Assembly (NCBI GenBank): GCA_013368315.1
Contig: JAACJM010000054.1
Location: 310,001-374,000 of the forward strand
Direction: 5' to 3'
Length of the DNA: 64,000 nucleotides
Source of the DNA: Tetrapyrgos nigripes
Taxonomy: Eukaryota > Basidiomycota > Agaricomycetes > Agaricales > Campanellaceae
Shown: one piece after another, positions 54,743-64,000 of the stretch
Numbering within the stretch: position 1 is the first letter of the stretch
Layout: each line of letters begins with the position of its first letter
Translations under genes and position numbers: made by a program
Notes under the pieces: generated by a model
What the model was told of the DNA's origin: nothing
The model's database searches: none
What the model saw: the letters and a program-made list of their open reading frames with translations, nothing else

Positions 54743-56068
54743 ATGTCCTCAAACGTAACAATCGATCCTGATGTATCTTCTACGCTGTATGGCCGGGATC
54801 TACAATCTTGTATTGAAAACCTACCAGCTTTCAACTCCAATGACCCTGTAGCGTACACTCAGCCTCCGAATCCTGGATGGAAATTCGGTAAGTGTTCAGT
54901 TGAATGTTGGTGCTACGTAGGACTAACGGTCATTCACATCTCAGGCATGAAGGTTGAAGAAACCGAAGAAGGAAGGAAATGGGTCGAAGGAGAGAAGCAA
55001 GGTTGGAAGAGGGTTGATACCGAGGGTGAAGATTGGATGTGAGTACCCAGTCTGTATTCGTGTCCAGTGACTCCATATTGACTAGGATTATGATCCAACT
55101 TCAGGAAGGTATATCAACTTATGCTCAGTGGGATCCAACCCCGACCTATCGCTTTCGTTTCTTCCGTCTCTGAGGATGGAGTGGACAATCTGGCGCCGTT
55201 CAGGTATATTCAAAATCCTTCATCTTGAATCAACTCATCCGAGATAACACGTACACACTTATCCAGCTTCTTCAACGCAGTAGGACCTTTCCCACCCCTT
55301 GTCTCATACTCCGCAATGAATTTGACTTGGGAAACTGATGGTACTTCTAAATTCAAAGATTCAGTTGAAAATGTGAAGGCGAGTAGTAAACGTACTTCTT
55401 CTGCCACTGGAACGGCGGCCTGTGTTTCTGATCTGACGAATGACGGCTCATTATATTTTCACAGACAACCAAAGAGTTCACGGTGAACATGATCTCTATA
55501 CCTTGGGCTGAACAAGCCAACTTTGCGTCTATCGATACCCCTCATGATGTATCGGAATGGGAGTTGACAGGTTTGACAAAGATGGAGAGTACGCATGTGA
55601 AAGCGCCGAGGGTGAAAGAGAGCGCATTTTCCATGGAGTGCGAGGTATGTTCACTAATCAAAATGCTCTGATCATGATTACCCTGAACGTGAGGCTGTCG
55701 ATAGCTCTTCCACACCTATGATATCATCCATCCCAAAACCAAACAACACACTGGAACTGTCGTATATGGTCTAGTCAAATGCATCCATGTCAGGAACGAC
55801 GTTCTGGTTGATTCGAAAGAGCTGGAAGCAAGCGGACACAAAGGTTTGCGTCAATCTACTGATAATGACCCTGAAATTTACTCCACCTACTACAGCAAAA
55901 ATCATCGTAGATCCAGCCAAGATTCGGACTATTGCACGTATGGGAGATATCACATACGGACACGTGCGCGAGCCATTCAGGCTTCCGAGGAGTAGCTGGG
56001 AAAAGGATGGAGAGGTCGTTAAAAAGGTTGTCGACGAGTATAAGAAGGAAAAGGGGTTAGGCAATTGA
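54743..56068 (+). CDS. flavin-reductase-like protein (FMN-binding split barrel), copy B
   Basis: Exons 54743-54887, 54945-55038, 55105-55203, 55267-55378, 55465-55644, 55705-55843 and 55896-56068 give 313 residues. It carries LMLSGIQPRPIAFVSSVSE, APFRSFFNAV, KEFTVNMISIPWAEQANF and the C-terminal RTIARMGDITYG, as in copy A. Exons of 180 and 139 nt are identical in length to copy A. It has two extra introns near the N-terminus and a shorter C-terminus. The intron after EDSVENVK-like sequence (SVENVK) starts with GC (AAG/GCGAGT), at the same place as in copy A. Likely FMN-binding oxidoreductase; reaction unknown. Confidence 0.92.
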
Positions 56069-57311
56069 TGAACCTGAAGAACGTGAAATTTTGAAGAGCT
56101 GAACGTACTACGTATTATAAATGCCATTTACAGAAAGTACTCAGACCGAGAGCATTGACGAGTGAAGTTGGACGAATGGAGGCGCGTCCCTTCTCCTGAC
56201 ACGATCGGCGGTACAACTTCGATTTTACCATCAGTTCCTTCAAATTTTGGCTCATTCACATTTGCGTTCACACATTGACTGGCGACGTCGGGGGTAAAGC
56301 TGAACCGGTAGAGCAGCAGATTGTGGATTATAGATTGTAGAATACCAACAGCAAAATGTCCCCAGAATATGCTTGTAGATTGTGGACAAAATTATTTCCC
56401 GTATCTTTCCACTGATTTACGCTGTTCCCGCACATTTCCAGGCTATTTTCAGGTCCACCGAACAAATTCAGCCTATGACTCACTTCGCCGAATTTTGGTC
56501 CTAGAAATTCACGCTTTTATTTAAGGTCTGCCAAAATGGATCGCTAATCTTTTATCCTGCCAAACTTCACTCAGGAGTCCGGCGCGCACTTCTAGTGTGA
56601 CGTGTGGCATGGGCAAGTTACCGCACATTTCTTTCACTTTCACCAAACTTTCATGGGGGTTTTTCCTGAACTTTTAGATACCTCGAGCGTAAATACAAAC
56701 TATGATTTAGAGTTTACTTAACCAAGTATTTGTAGTACTACAGCTACTGTACCCTGCTCAATTTAGTACTCATTCCTCTTTTGGTAACCCCACCTCATGA
56801 CTTCATACCCGGCCTTCCGGGTAGCAATTAGCTATTGGCTGCATAGAGGCCTCACTCCCAAGCGAGCATTGGGACCCCAGGGACTCTCAACTCTTGGGCT
56901 AATATCCGTAGTACTAACAAATTATATGTACTGTCATTTTATTCTTGTGGATGAGACATTAGTTGATAAGACCGAAAACAGCATTAAGAGCCCTCTAGGG
57001 TTAATGATATCATATGTTTCCATTAGCCAGGGAGTCGATTCCTGACTCCCATGGTAAAAGACACCACATACATATGTAGTTCTAGTGATGTATCTTTGAA
57101 AATGACCCTTGGCCTTCCCATGTATGCTACTCAAAGATATTCCCCAAAATACTGACGGACACAAGGGTATATTAGAACTAATGAACAACAGAAGTTTCAA
57201 ATGAGAATGAGGCTAAGAACTTGGAGCTAATCAATGACTTTAAATCACTAGTGCAATGCCATCAACTTGTCAGTGATGGCCTGGCAGATGCAACAATAAA
57301 ATTGGACTGTT
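56069..57311. other. intergenic, AT-rich
   Basis: No gene recognised. A 76-residue open frame on the plus strand starts at 57221 but matches nothing I know. Composition changes to AT-rich from about 56.6 kb. Confidence 0.4.
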
Positions 57312-58317
57312 CTAGTAGTAAGAATGGTAAACATCCATGCCTGACACTGAGGATCTGTAGATCTGAATGGGAACTTCTCCAGATGCTAGTATTTCAAAGG
57401 GGAGAGCCCATTGACCACCATCAGCCTTCAGAAGAGGAGGAAGTGTCCTAGCGATATGCTTCCATTCAGAATTCCCTGCAGAGACACACTGTGAATGGCT
57501 ATCACATTTGAAGGTACTCCAATCAGCATCATCATCATTTGAAAAGTGAGGAGGGTGATGGATAAGCTCATTGATTGTATTAGTAAGAAGGGAGGAGCCA
57601 TCCCGAAGGATCACTACTCAATGGAAGGATTTTCTGGATTCTAACATTAGTCAAGAAATCATGTACAGATATTCAGGATACATACACTTGAATATATCCT
57701 TGTCTTCAGGCTGCGAGATCACAGGGCCAGAAACAAATAAGTGGTGTACACCATCAAAGACCCAAGTTTCCTGGTGATGCACAATCCCAAGAACAATTTT
57801 GGCATATGGCTGGAGGTCTGTTGGATCAAGAGAATCAATACTGTGAAAGGCAAAATGGACACCAGGCTCCCAAAAATACATGCTTGAAAGATGTAACACA
57901 GCGAGGTAATAGGATGTGTGTCTCTTTGTTTGCATGATAATTGAGTTGCTGAGATAGATAAATAGAAGTCTGTGAGTATATACTATGTCTAGAAAAGACA
58001 GAATACTCAAGATACACCCCAAATTCTTCTGCAGAAACCCCACCTGGTGGTCCACAGATATATAGAGGTTTCGTAATGGAGGAGCCTTCACGAGATTCTA
58101 CTGGCTGATGTTGATTTAACTCCTGGAAGTCACAGAGAACCTGCACATGGGGAACCACAAGGAACGAGTGGACCTTAAACTGGACATTTTTGACCTATGC
58201 ATAGATTAGCAATCTTACACCAAGTACACATGTGAAGCATAGCACATACCTGAATGACAATGTCACCAGTAGGATGGAAAAGTGTTGCATGTTGTACAAT
58301 AGGGAGCTGAGAAGCCA
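57312..58317 (-). CDS. BTB/POZ-like protein (fungal expanded family), exon ends uncertain
   Basis: Minus-strand segments read like the BTB family that is greatly expanded in Agaricomycetes. MASQLPIVQHATLFHPTGDI (from 58317) is followed across an intron (58195-58249) by VKNVQFKVHSF and ICGPPGGVSAEEFGVYLEY. Another frame then gives the helical part AVLHLSSMYFWEPGVHFAF and DSLDPTDLQPYAKIVLG. The middle splice sites are ambiguous. The 3' part (57312-57614) has an open frame with protein-like content that may be the last exon; an alternative ending is the stop at 57580. Possibly functional, possibly decaying. BTB proteins mediate protein interactions; role unknown. Confidence 0.5.
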
Positions 58318-61299
58318 TAGAGACAGACACAAAAGACAGACTGAAAAGATGGATGATGATGAAGGAAGAAAGGAAAGGTGTGTTGGCCATGAGTTTGCCA
58401 TGCAGCATCTTTTATAATTAACCACAGAGTCCATGTGGCATGTGGAGTCTTCTGAGGTAGTTATTTGAGCTACCACTGGCTTCTCCAACACCTATTCTTC
58501 CATCCCTTCCTGTATATCCAGTCTCAGAACAATATCCTGAGAAATCCTGGTCTTCTAGTATCTATAGTGCCTATCAAGAATTGTGCTCTCTCTTTGACCA
58601 GGCCTCTTGTGTTGTTAGAGAAGAAGCAGACTCAGTTAGGATTTTACTCCATGCTGAGCAGATGGCTGGGAAAGGGTGTCAGAAATCCTTGTCTCAGCCA
58701 CTTTCAGCTACACCTTTGGCACATGCCGTACCCATGCACTCCTTCATATTTCCATATCTGTCACTCTTACATCATTCACTGCCTAAGCACAGAAACCCTC
58801 AGAGGGTTTTTCAATTATACCTATGTGTGCCCCCACCCTATTCTATTTCTGTTTCATTTATTATGTCGATTATTCATTCTGTTCATTGCTCCACATCTAT
58901 ATTTGTTGTTTAACATTTGATTTGTTTATTCTACTCACCATTTGAGACTCGCAATTGTTTAGTATATTAGTTATAGGAGCATCACAGTTAGTTGCAGAGT
59001 CTTGATACAGGAGTTGGTTTCACTACTTGTATATAGGTAGTGTTCTCCTGTACTCAAGCCTCAGAATTGATCTTGTTGTTGTTTCCTCTCATTCTTCTCT
59101 GCTTGTTCTGCATTGCGAATTGAGGGATACATGCACTACACTTGTGTGTGGTGAATCTAGTTGGATGACTTTCTCAGGAGTCATGGTTGTCTCATATCCT
59201 TTACAGGGATTCTTGTTCTACATTCACCATCCATTGTCGTTCTCCTTGGTCTAGTTCCTTGCTGTCATCTTGTTTGCTGTACAGGCGTGTAGATTGATCT
59301 GCCAGCAGCTCAGATTGTTGGTCTCGTAGGCTTAGGGTCAGTGGGTGAGTAGTGTCACTCCCTCTCACTGAAGCCACCCCTAGGTTCCAGACTCCTCCTG
59401 GGGCATTCTCTCCTCATTGACAAGCCCATTCAGCATTGAGAGGTTAGCCCAGCTTGAGGGTTTGTGACAGAAGATCAATTCTCCCATCATTGTTCAGGGG
59501 AATTCATTCAATTATCTTTATCAATCCTATCCTATCCTTTATTCTTGCTTTTCTGTCAGTACCAAAAACCTCAAGGAGGGGTCAACTCATTCGAGAACCT
59601 CTTTGAGTGCCTGAGGTACTGCCATTGGATGTCAACATCTTCCTTAGGAACTCACTACTTCTTTGGATCATTGTTGGGGGTTGTTGGTGCCACTCATCAG
59701 TAAAGAGCATTGCCTGTAGTTGCATATTGGCTGTTGACACCTTTCCAGACGGGGGTATATTGGCTACAGTATGTTATGATGGGTCACTGCCAGTTTTAGG
59801 GGTGCAGTGTCAGTGCTTGATTGGTTGACCAGAACCACTGGGCAGGTTATCTGGTTGATCATCTCATATTTGGTTCACAGGGACGTTATGTTTAACTGTA
59901 TTCAGACGTTGTTTGACTTCAAGACTTATATCATCCAATTCTATCATATCCATATTCTTCAGCCAATTGTATCCTACACTTTACACTCATGGGAAGGCTT
60001 CACATTTGTTCAAAACCCTTCAGAAGGAGTAGGAGCTATACTCACTCTGGAAGAATGCGTCGACCTATACTGAGATACCTTGTAAGGGATTTTGACTGAA
60101 TTTTGATGAACGCTGAGATGGTAGACGTGGGTCTAGCAGTGAATAACTACCAAACAACCACAACTATCAAGCAAATTCTTTAGGTATGGGACGCTGAAGC
60201 TCCCTAACAGAAGATATGTATAAAAGTATGAATGTATGTTTGAATAGAAGGGGATAGGTTTCTATATGTGATATGGGGTAGGTGGAGAGGATGGTAAAGG
60301 TAGTTGAGTTGTCTTAAACGAAGTAGTGAGATGTCTTCAGGAAGAGAGGATAGCTGGACGGCGAAGGGGGACCAAAGGGTAGGTATGTATAGGGTGTTGT
60401 AGGGATTTGATGAGGGTAGTGTTGAGGGGTTTATGCAATGATGATGGTGGTGAGATGATAGGTATGCCCAAAGTGTTACAAAGGCAAGAGGTGGGCTGAA
60501 AGATGGAAATATACAAGGACTTCTGCACAGGCACCGTCTACCTGAAGGAATCTGGGTGCCCTTAAGGAAAGGATAAACAAGATAATGGGCTAGTATTGAA
60601 GAAAACTTAGTACTTCGCGAATCCTATCAACGAAGACTATGGCAGGCACGCTCTGCACCTTTCTCTTTAATAAACTCTAGATGAGCTCGATGAGTCAAGA
60701 GGTACACTCTGTACAACTTCTGGGACGCTCTGTACCAGGCAACATGCTTTGTGAAGCTACTCAAGGTCTCGAAGAAACTTTAAAATAGGCCTGCTTGGTG
60801 TGGTGCACCTTGCAGGAAGTTCAATACAATAACTGGTATGCTGTTAGGCTTTTACAGTGTGTGTAGGGAACTTGTCTAAGGTGTATCTACTTGGTTCGAG
60901 TATTTAAGGGAGGGAACAGATGACTTAGGTCGCTATAACTGTACAGTATCGGAAAAGAGAAAGTCCATAAGCCACACACGTTGGCTACGTGTCCATAGGT
61001 CCATAGTATCTAGTAATCAAACACTGGAACAAGTCTGGAGGAGAGTAGGATACTTCGTGAAGAGAAGGGACATTGGATAGATGGGTTCAGGAGGACAATA
61101 AGTGTACTTATGAGATTGATGTAGTCATCTATGTTAGACTACTGCTGAACAGAGTTCGTATAGTGCATACTGTTATCGCTTTGATTGACTTAGGATAGTT
61201 CTGGGTGGATTGTATCTGAGTGACAGGCTCATCTACTTCTAGGTGTGCTTCAGGAGGATAGAATGGCTTCGTGAAGAGAAGCAAATATAGTGGGTATGC
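58318..61299. other. gene-poor AT-rich stretch
   Basis: No gene recognised. An open frame around 58540-58913 on the plus strand is protein-like but unsupported. At 60.1-60.6 kb there is a promoter-like patch (TATAAAAG near 60225). CTTCGTGAAGAGAAG occurs twice (near 61052 and 61270). I found no second copy of any long segment to define an element. Confidence 0.35.
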
Positions 61300-61908
61300 A
61301 TGTATAGCCGGAAAACAGGCGTATCAATGCATATCCTTGACAAGGATGCCATTAATCATTACTTATTGTTTGCCTTAGAAGCTATTGTTGTCACAGAGTA
61401 CATGGAGGCATTAGCGTTAATCACCAAGTTAACTCGTGACCTGGATAATCAAAGAGCCTTACAATGTCAGATCAGAGACATAATTTGGTGAAATCTAAGG
61501 GCAGTCAAGAGACTCAGGAACAACGAACCTCTGGGTGAGTATGTGAACCCTGCTAGGTACATGAACAAATACACTAGGCAGCATCAAGCTTGATTCCCAG
61601 TTGCTGGAAGAGATCTCATATGACCACATATGCTCATAACTCATGATCTTATGGGAAACATTGAAAGGCAATTTTGGGAAGGAGGGTAGACCTGACCCAC
61701 TATGCGAGAAGATATTATTCAGATAGATCACTATGTCAACATGTTACACATTGGAGGATTCACAGATGAAGCTACTTGGGTAGTTCAATGGATCAATGTG
61801 CTTCTGGAGTACACCATTCAGTCAGATGCTATGAACATGTTTACAAGGGAAACCACAGAAGAGTCTCTGCCACAAGAATCTGGTATGCCTATGGAAGTTG
61901 ACTCTTAG
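61300..61908 (+). pseudogene. decayed ORF in one continuous frame
   Basis: A single frame reads protein-like sequence (ALALITKLTRDLDNQRALQC, EPLGEYVNPARYMNKYTRQH, EDIIQIDHYVNMLHIGGFTD) interrupted by five stops, four of them TGA and one TAG, the first at 61489-61491. Apart from the stops it has no frame breaks. TGA is what results when CGA or TGG suffers C-to-T (or G-to-A) transition, so mutation of methylated or repeated DNA is plausible. Family unknown. Further protein-like pieces continue in other frames to about 62300. Confidence 0.5.
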
Positions 61909-62612
61909 GGAATCTAGCAGGGTTCTTGACAACCAGAAACCTTTAGAGGGATTCTCAAATCCTTTTCAGACAACTATGGCTTGGATATTGCACAATGAAC
62001 AGACATGTGTTGCATACCCCTTTTCTCTGGTGGATTGACTGGGAATACAAGGCTGCAATATTAAGGCTATGTATGCTATCGTATTTGGAAAAGGTGATCA
62101 GGAAGCTGGATTTGGAAATCCACAGAAGGATTTTCACCACCTTATACCCTTTGGGCCTTCAATCATATTTCTCTATCAACTATTAATGAATTTTGACATG
62201 GATAACCTACAAAAGGTTTTATGTCTTGTACCTGGTCCAACAGAAGATCAAAACGGATGTACCAACTCAGATTCAAATTCCCTTATCATATTCCTATATT
62301 CTTGAACTCTTTCATTATTATTTGTCATCGACTCATTTTTGGTTGTGCAAATTTCAACGTTCAACTTATTTTCACACAAAGATTCAAGGATGGTGCGCAG
62401 TGTGTGCATTCATACATTTCATATACAAAAACAAGAAAATAGTGATACAGTGGAAAATACATAATCAACTAAAGTCCATGAGGAAGATGATGAAGAAGAC
62501 AAGTGTTCAATACTACCAAAAAACGATTTACCCTCTGCATGACCAAGACAAAATTGCACTCAGTGACAAGTTGATGACAACAAAGACATTCACATCAGGG
62601 CGTCGATGATGC
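61909..62612. other. AT-rich, possible relic coding pieces
   Basis: Protein-like pieces in two frames (for example FGKGDQEAGFGNPQKDFHHL near 62080) but no gene model. Confidence 0.3.
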
Positions 62613-63912
62613 CTAGATAAGAAAGTCCCAGTTGCCAGTAAACTTGCTCTTGGTGAAATCTTTGGGAGCCACTGGAAAAATCCAATCAGTATTTGAAAAT
62701 CCTTTGAAAGGGAAGTGAAGGTACTTACACCAAGTACGCCCATGATGAAATGGCACAAATGTTGTGCCTGTAAACTCATAGGGACAGAAAGATGGGTTCC
62801 AGAGCTCTTTCAAGGAACACTTCATTCCCGCTTTCCATTGACACGCTAGACATGATATTGGGGATTGCTGCCAAGACTTGCTCATGGTCTTTTCAAAGAC
62901 GCAGGGGAGCCTGTGCTTTGCACACCACTCACAAGGAAATCTTGGAATATCATAGATGATCCCAGGAGTGGTGTTGATGCAGAAGTTACCAATGTTCTTC
63001 ACAGCGTCAGTAGGACTGATGAAAGGCATTGGGGTGGTCAAACGATAATTGTTGCATGGCCAAACAACATACCCAGAATTCTGGATATGTCTTTCGTGAG
63101 CCAAGATGCTAAGGAGAAGAATCATAAATAAAATGCTTGGAAAAAATATGCTGGGTAAAAGAGGATCTCACCTTAGTGCCTTGTCTGTGTTCAAAGGGGA
63201 CTCGATGTGCTGGTTGTTCTTGAAAGGGTTCTTGTTGACGACGTTGGCATCTTGAAAGACAAAAGCAGGGACATGCGAGTGAGAGTTGTTGTTGGAATGG
63301 ACTGGATCACAATGAAGGAGGACTCAAGACTGTTCAAAAGACAGATCTTGATTAGATGGAGGAACAAATCCCTCAGGCAACACTGGTCCAGGATCTTCTT
63401 GAGGGTTTTTCACCCCAAACTGCCTGGACTTGTGAGTTTTCATCACAGGGACCGTCTTGTCTTCCTTGCCCTCTGTTTCAGCCCCATGAACCAATCTCGC
63501 CTTTCCCTTTCCTTTATCCCTCTTTCTATTTCCCGATGACAATTCTTCATGTTCCTTCTCCTTATGAATTCGACAATGTTGTGCACCAGATGGACGTTTT
63601 TGAGGAGTAGATGATGATTCCTGTGGTGAGACATTGGGGGCAGTTTTAGGGACTTTGCAAGGAGGAGGAGGGGAGTATGAAGAATGTCTTTTATGAAGAT
63701 ATTTGGCGATTGGGGTCTTGTCTTCAGATTCAGACTCTTCTACAGGATCTTGAGATACTGGAGAACGATGAGGGGTCAGCAATCCCATCAAAATTCCTCT
63801 GGGGCTCGAAACAATGTTGAGATCATCATCAAAGAACTGAGAAGGGGACGTTGGATGGGTGGAGGTGAATAGAGGTGTCCAAGAGGAGTGTGATGGGCCA
63901 GGTTGCAAAGAC
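62613..63912 (-). pseudogene. Zn2Cys6-like protein gene with premature stop, 5' end not found
   Basis: Minus strand, last intron GTAAGT-TTTTCCAG (about 62671-62731), another intron about 63120-63178. The C-terminal part contains two matching clusters, C-x2-C-x6-C (CEWCAKHRLPC) and, 17 residues later, C-x2-C-x6-C (CLACQWKAGMKC), the ligand pattern of fungal Zn2Cys6 DNA-binding domains though with a long linker. The upstream part is Ser/Pro/Lys-rich. The first exon's frame continues past an in-frame TGA at 63324-63326 into NNNSHSHVPAFVFQDANVVN, so the gene is broken there or the stop is real. No convincing ATG lies at the 5' end. Likely member of a multicopy basidiomycete family. Confidence 0.45.
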
Positions 63913-64000
63913 AAAGGAATACATTTTGATTAGAGAAGGGCGAGTTGATGATCCAATTGGAATAAAAAGGTAGGTGGAGTGCATATTGGAGATGGTGAAC

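Noticed and set aside
60080..60620. Possible LTR (TATA-like motif, inverted short ends)
   Set aside because: No second copy or target duplication within the window, so an LTR cannot be supported.
1..64000. CRISPR arrays, bacterial operons, phage modules or rRNA
   Set aside because: Spliceosomal introns, a eukaryotic tRNA and fungal gene families show nuclear fungal DNA; no array or rRNA seen.

Overview
The window looks like nuclear DNA of a mushroom-forming basidiomycete (Agaricomycetes). Genes are dense and on both strands, and most are cut by many 50-70 nt GT-AG introns. The gene families (exomer ChAPs protein, TOK-type K+ channel, F-box/LRR proteins, tandem P450s, chromodomain Ty3/gypsy element, BTB family) fit that group. 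Coding models below were built by splicing by eye; I required conserved motifs to join in frame and total lengths to be multiples of three.

Layout. 1-2.7 kb: no recognised gene. 2.7-11.9 kb: a three-level nest. A degenerate GH55-like exo-beta-1,3-glucanase relic is split by a hAT-type non-autonomous element (13-bp TIRs, 8-bp target duplication). That element is split in turn by a young, complete chromodomain Ty3/gypsy retrotransposon on the minus strand (LTRs, 5-bp target duplication, gag, pol in -1 frame, polypurine tract). The retrotransposon carries an unexpected third gene between pol and the 3' LTR, with its own TATA box and a product combining a Cys/His-rich double repeat with WG/GW motifs. 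12.2-25.2 kb: four housekeeping genes: MOV10/SDE3-like RNA helicase, Xaa-Pro aminopeptidase (18 exons, two of them 7 and 10 nt), NIPA-type Mg2+ transporter, and a ChAPs/exomer component. 26.9-33.5 kb: two intact P450 genes flanking a truncated copy and a tRNA-derived repeat. 35.1-41.1 kb: Bin3/MePCE-type RNA methyltransferase (with an apparent 1-nt frameshift), orotate phosphoribosyltransferase and a TOK-type K+ channel. 42.3-48.5 kb: two F-box-like genes around a secreted endonuclease/exonuclease/phosphatase-family gene, then tRNA-Val(CAC). 48.6-56.1 kb: two paralogous flavin-reductase-like genes in opposite orientation, with a derlin gene and a decayed F-box-like relic between them. 56-64 kb: an AT-rich, gene-poor island with a BTB-type gene, a decayed ORF and a Zn2Cys6-like gene carrying a premature stop.

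The best candidate for something new is the retrotransposon: predicted Tf1-style self-priming, an AUG-free leader from the inferred transcription start to gag, a slip site at the gag stop, and a separately promoted WG/GW accessory gene that could, speculatively, act on Argonaute-based silencing. An RNA helicase of the MOV10/SDE3 silencing family lies about 1.5 kb from the retrotransposon, which is probably chance.
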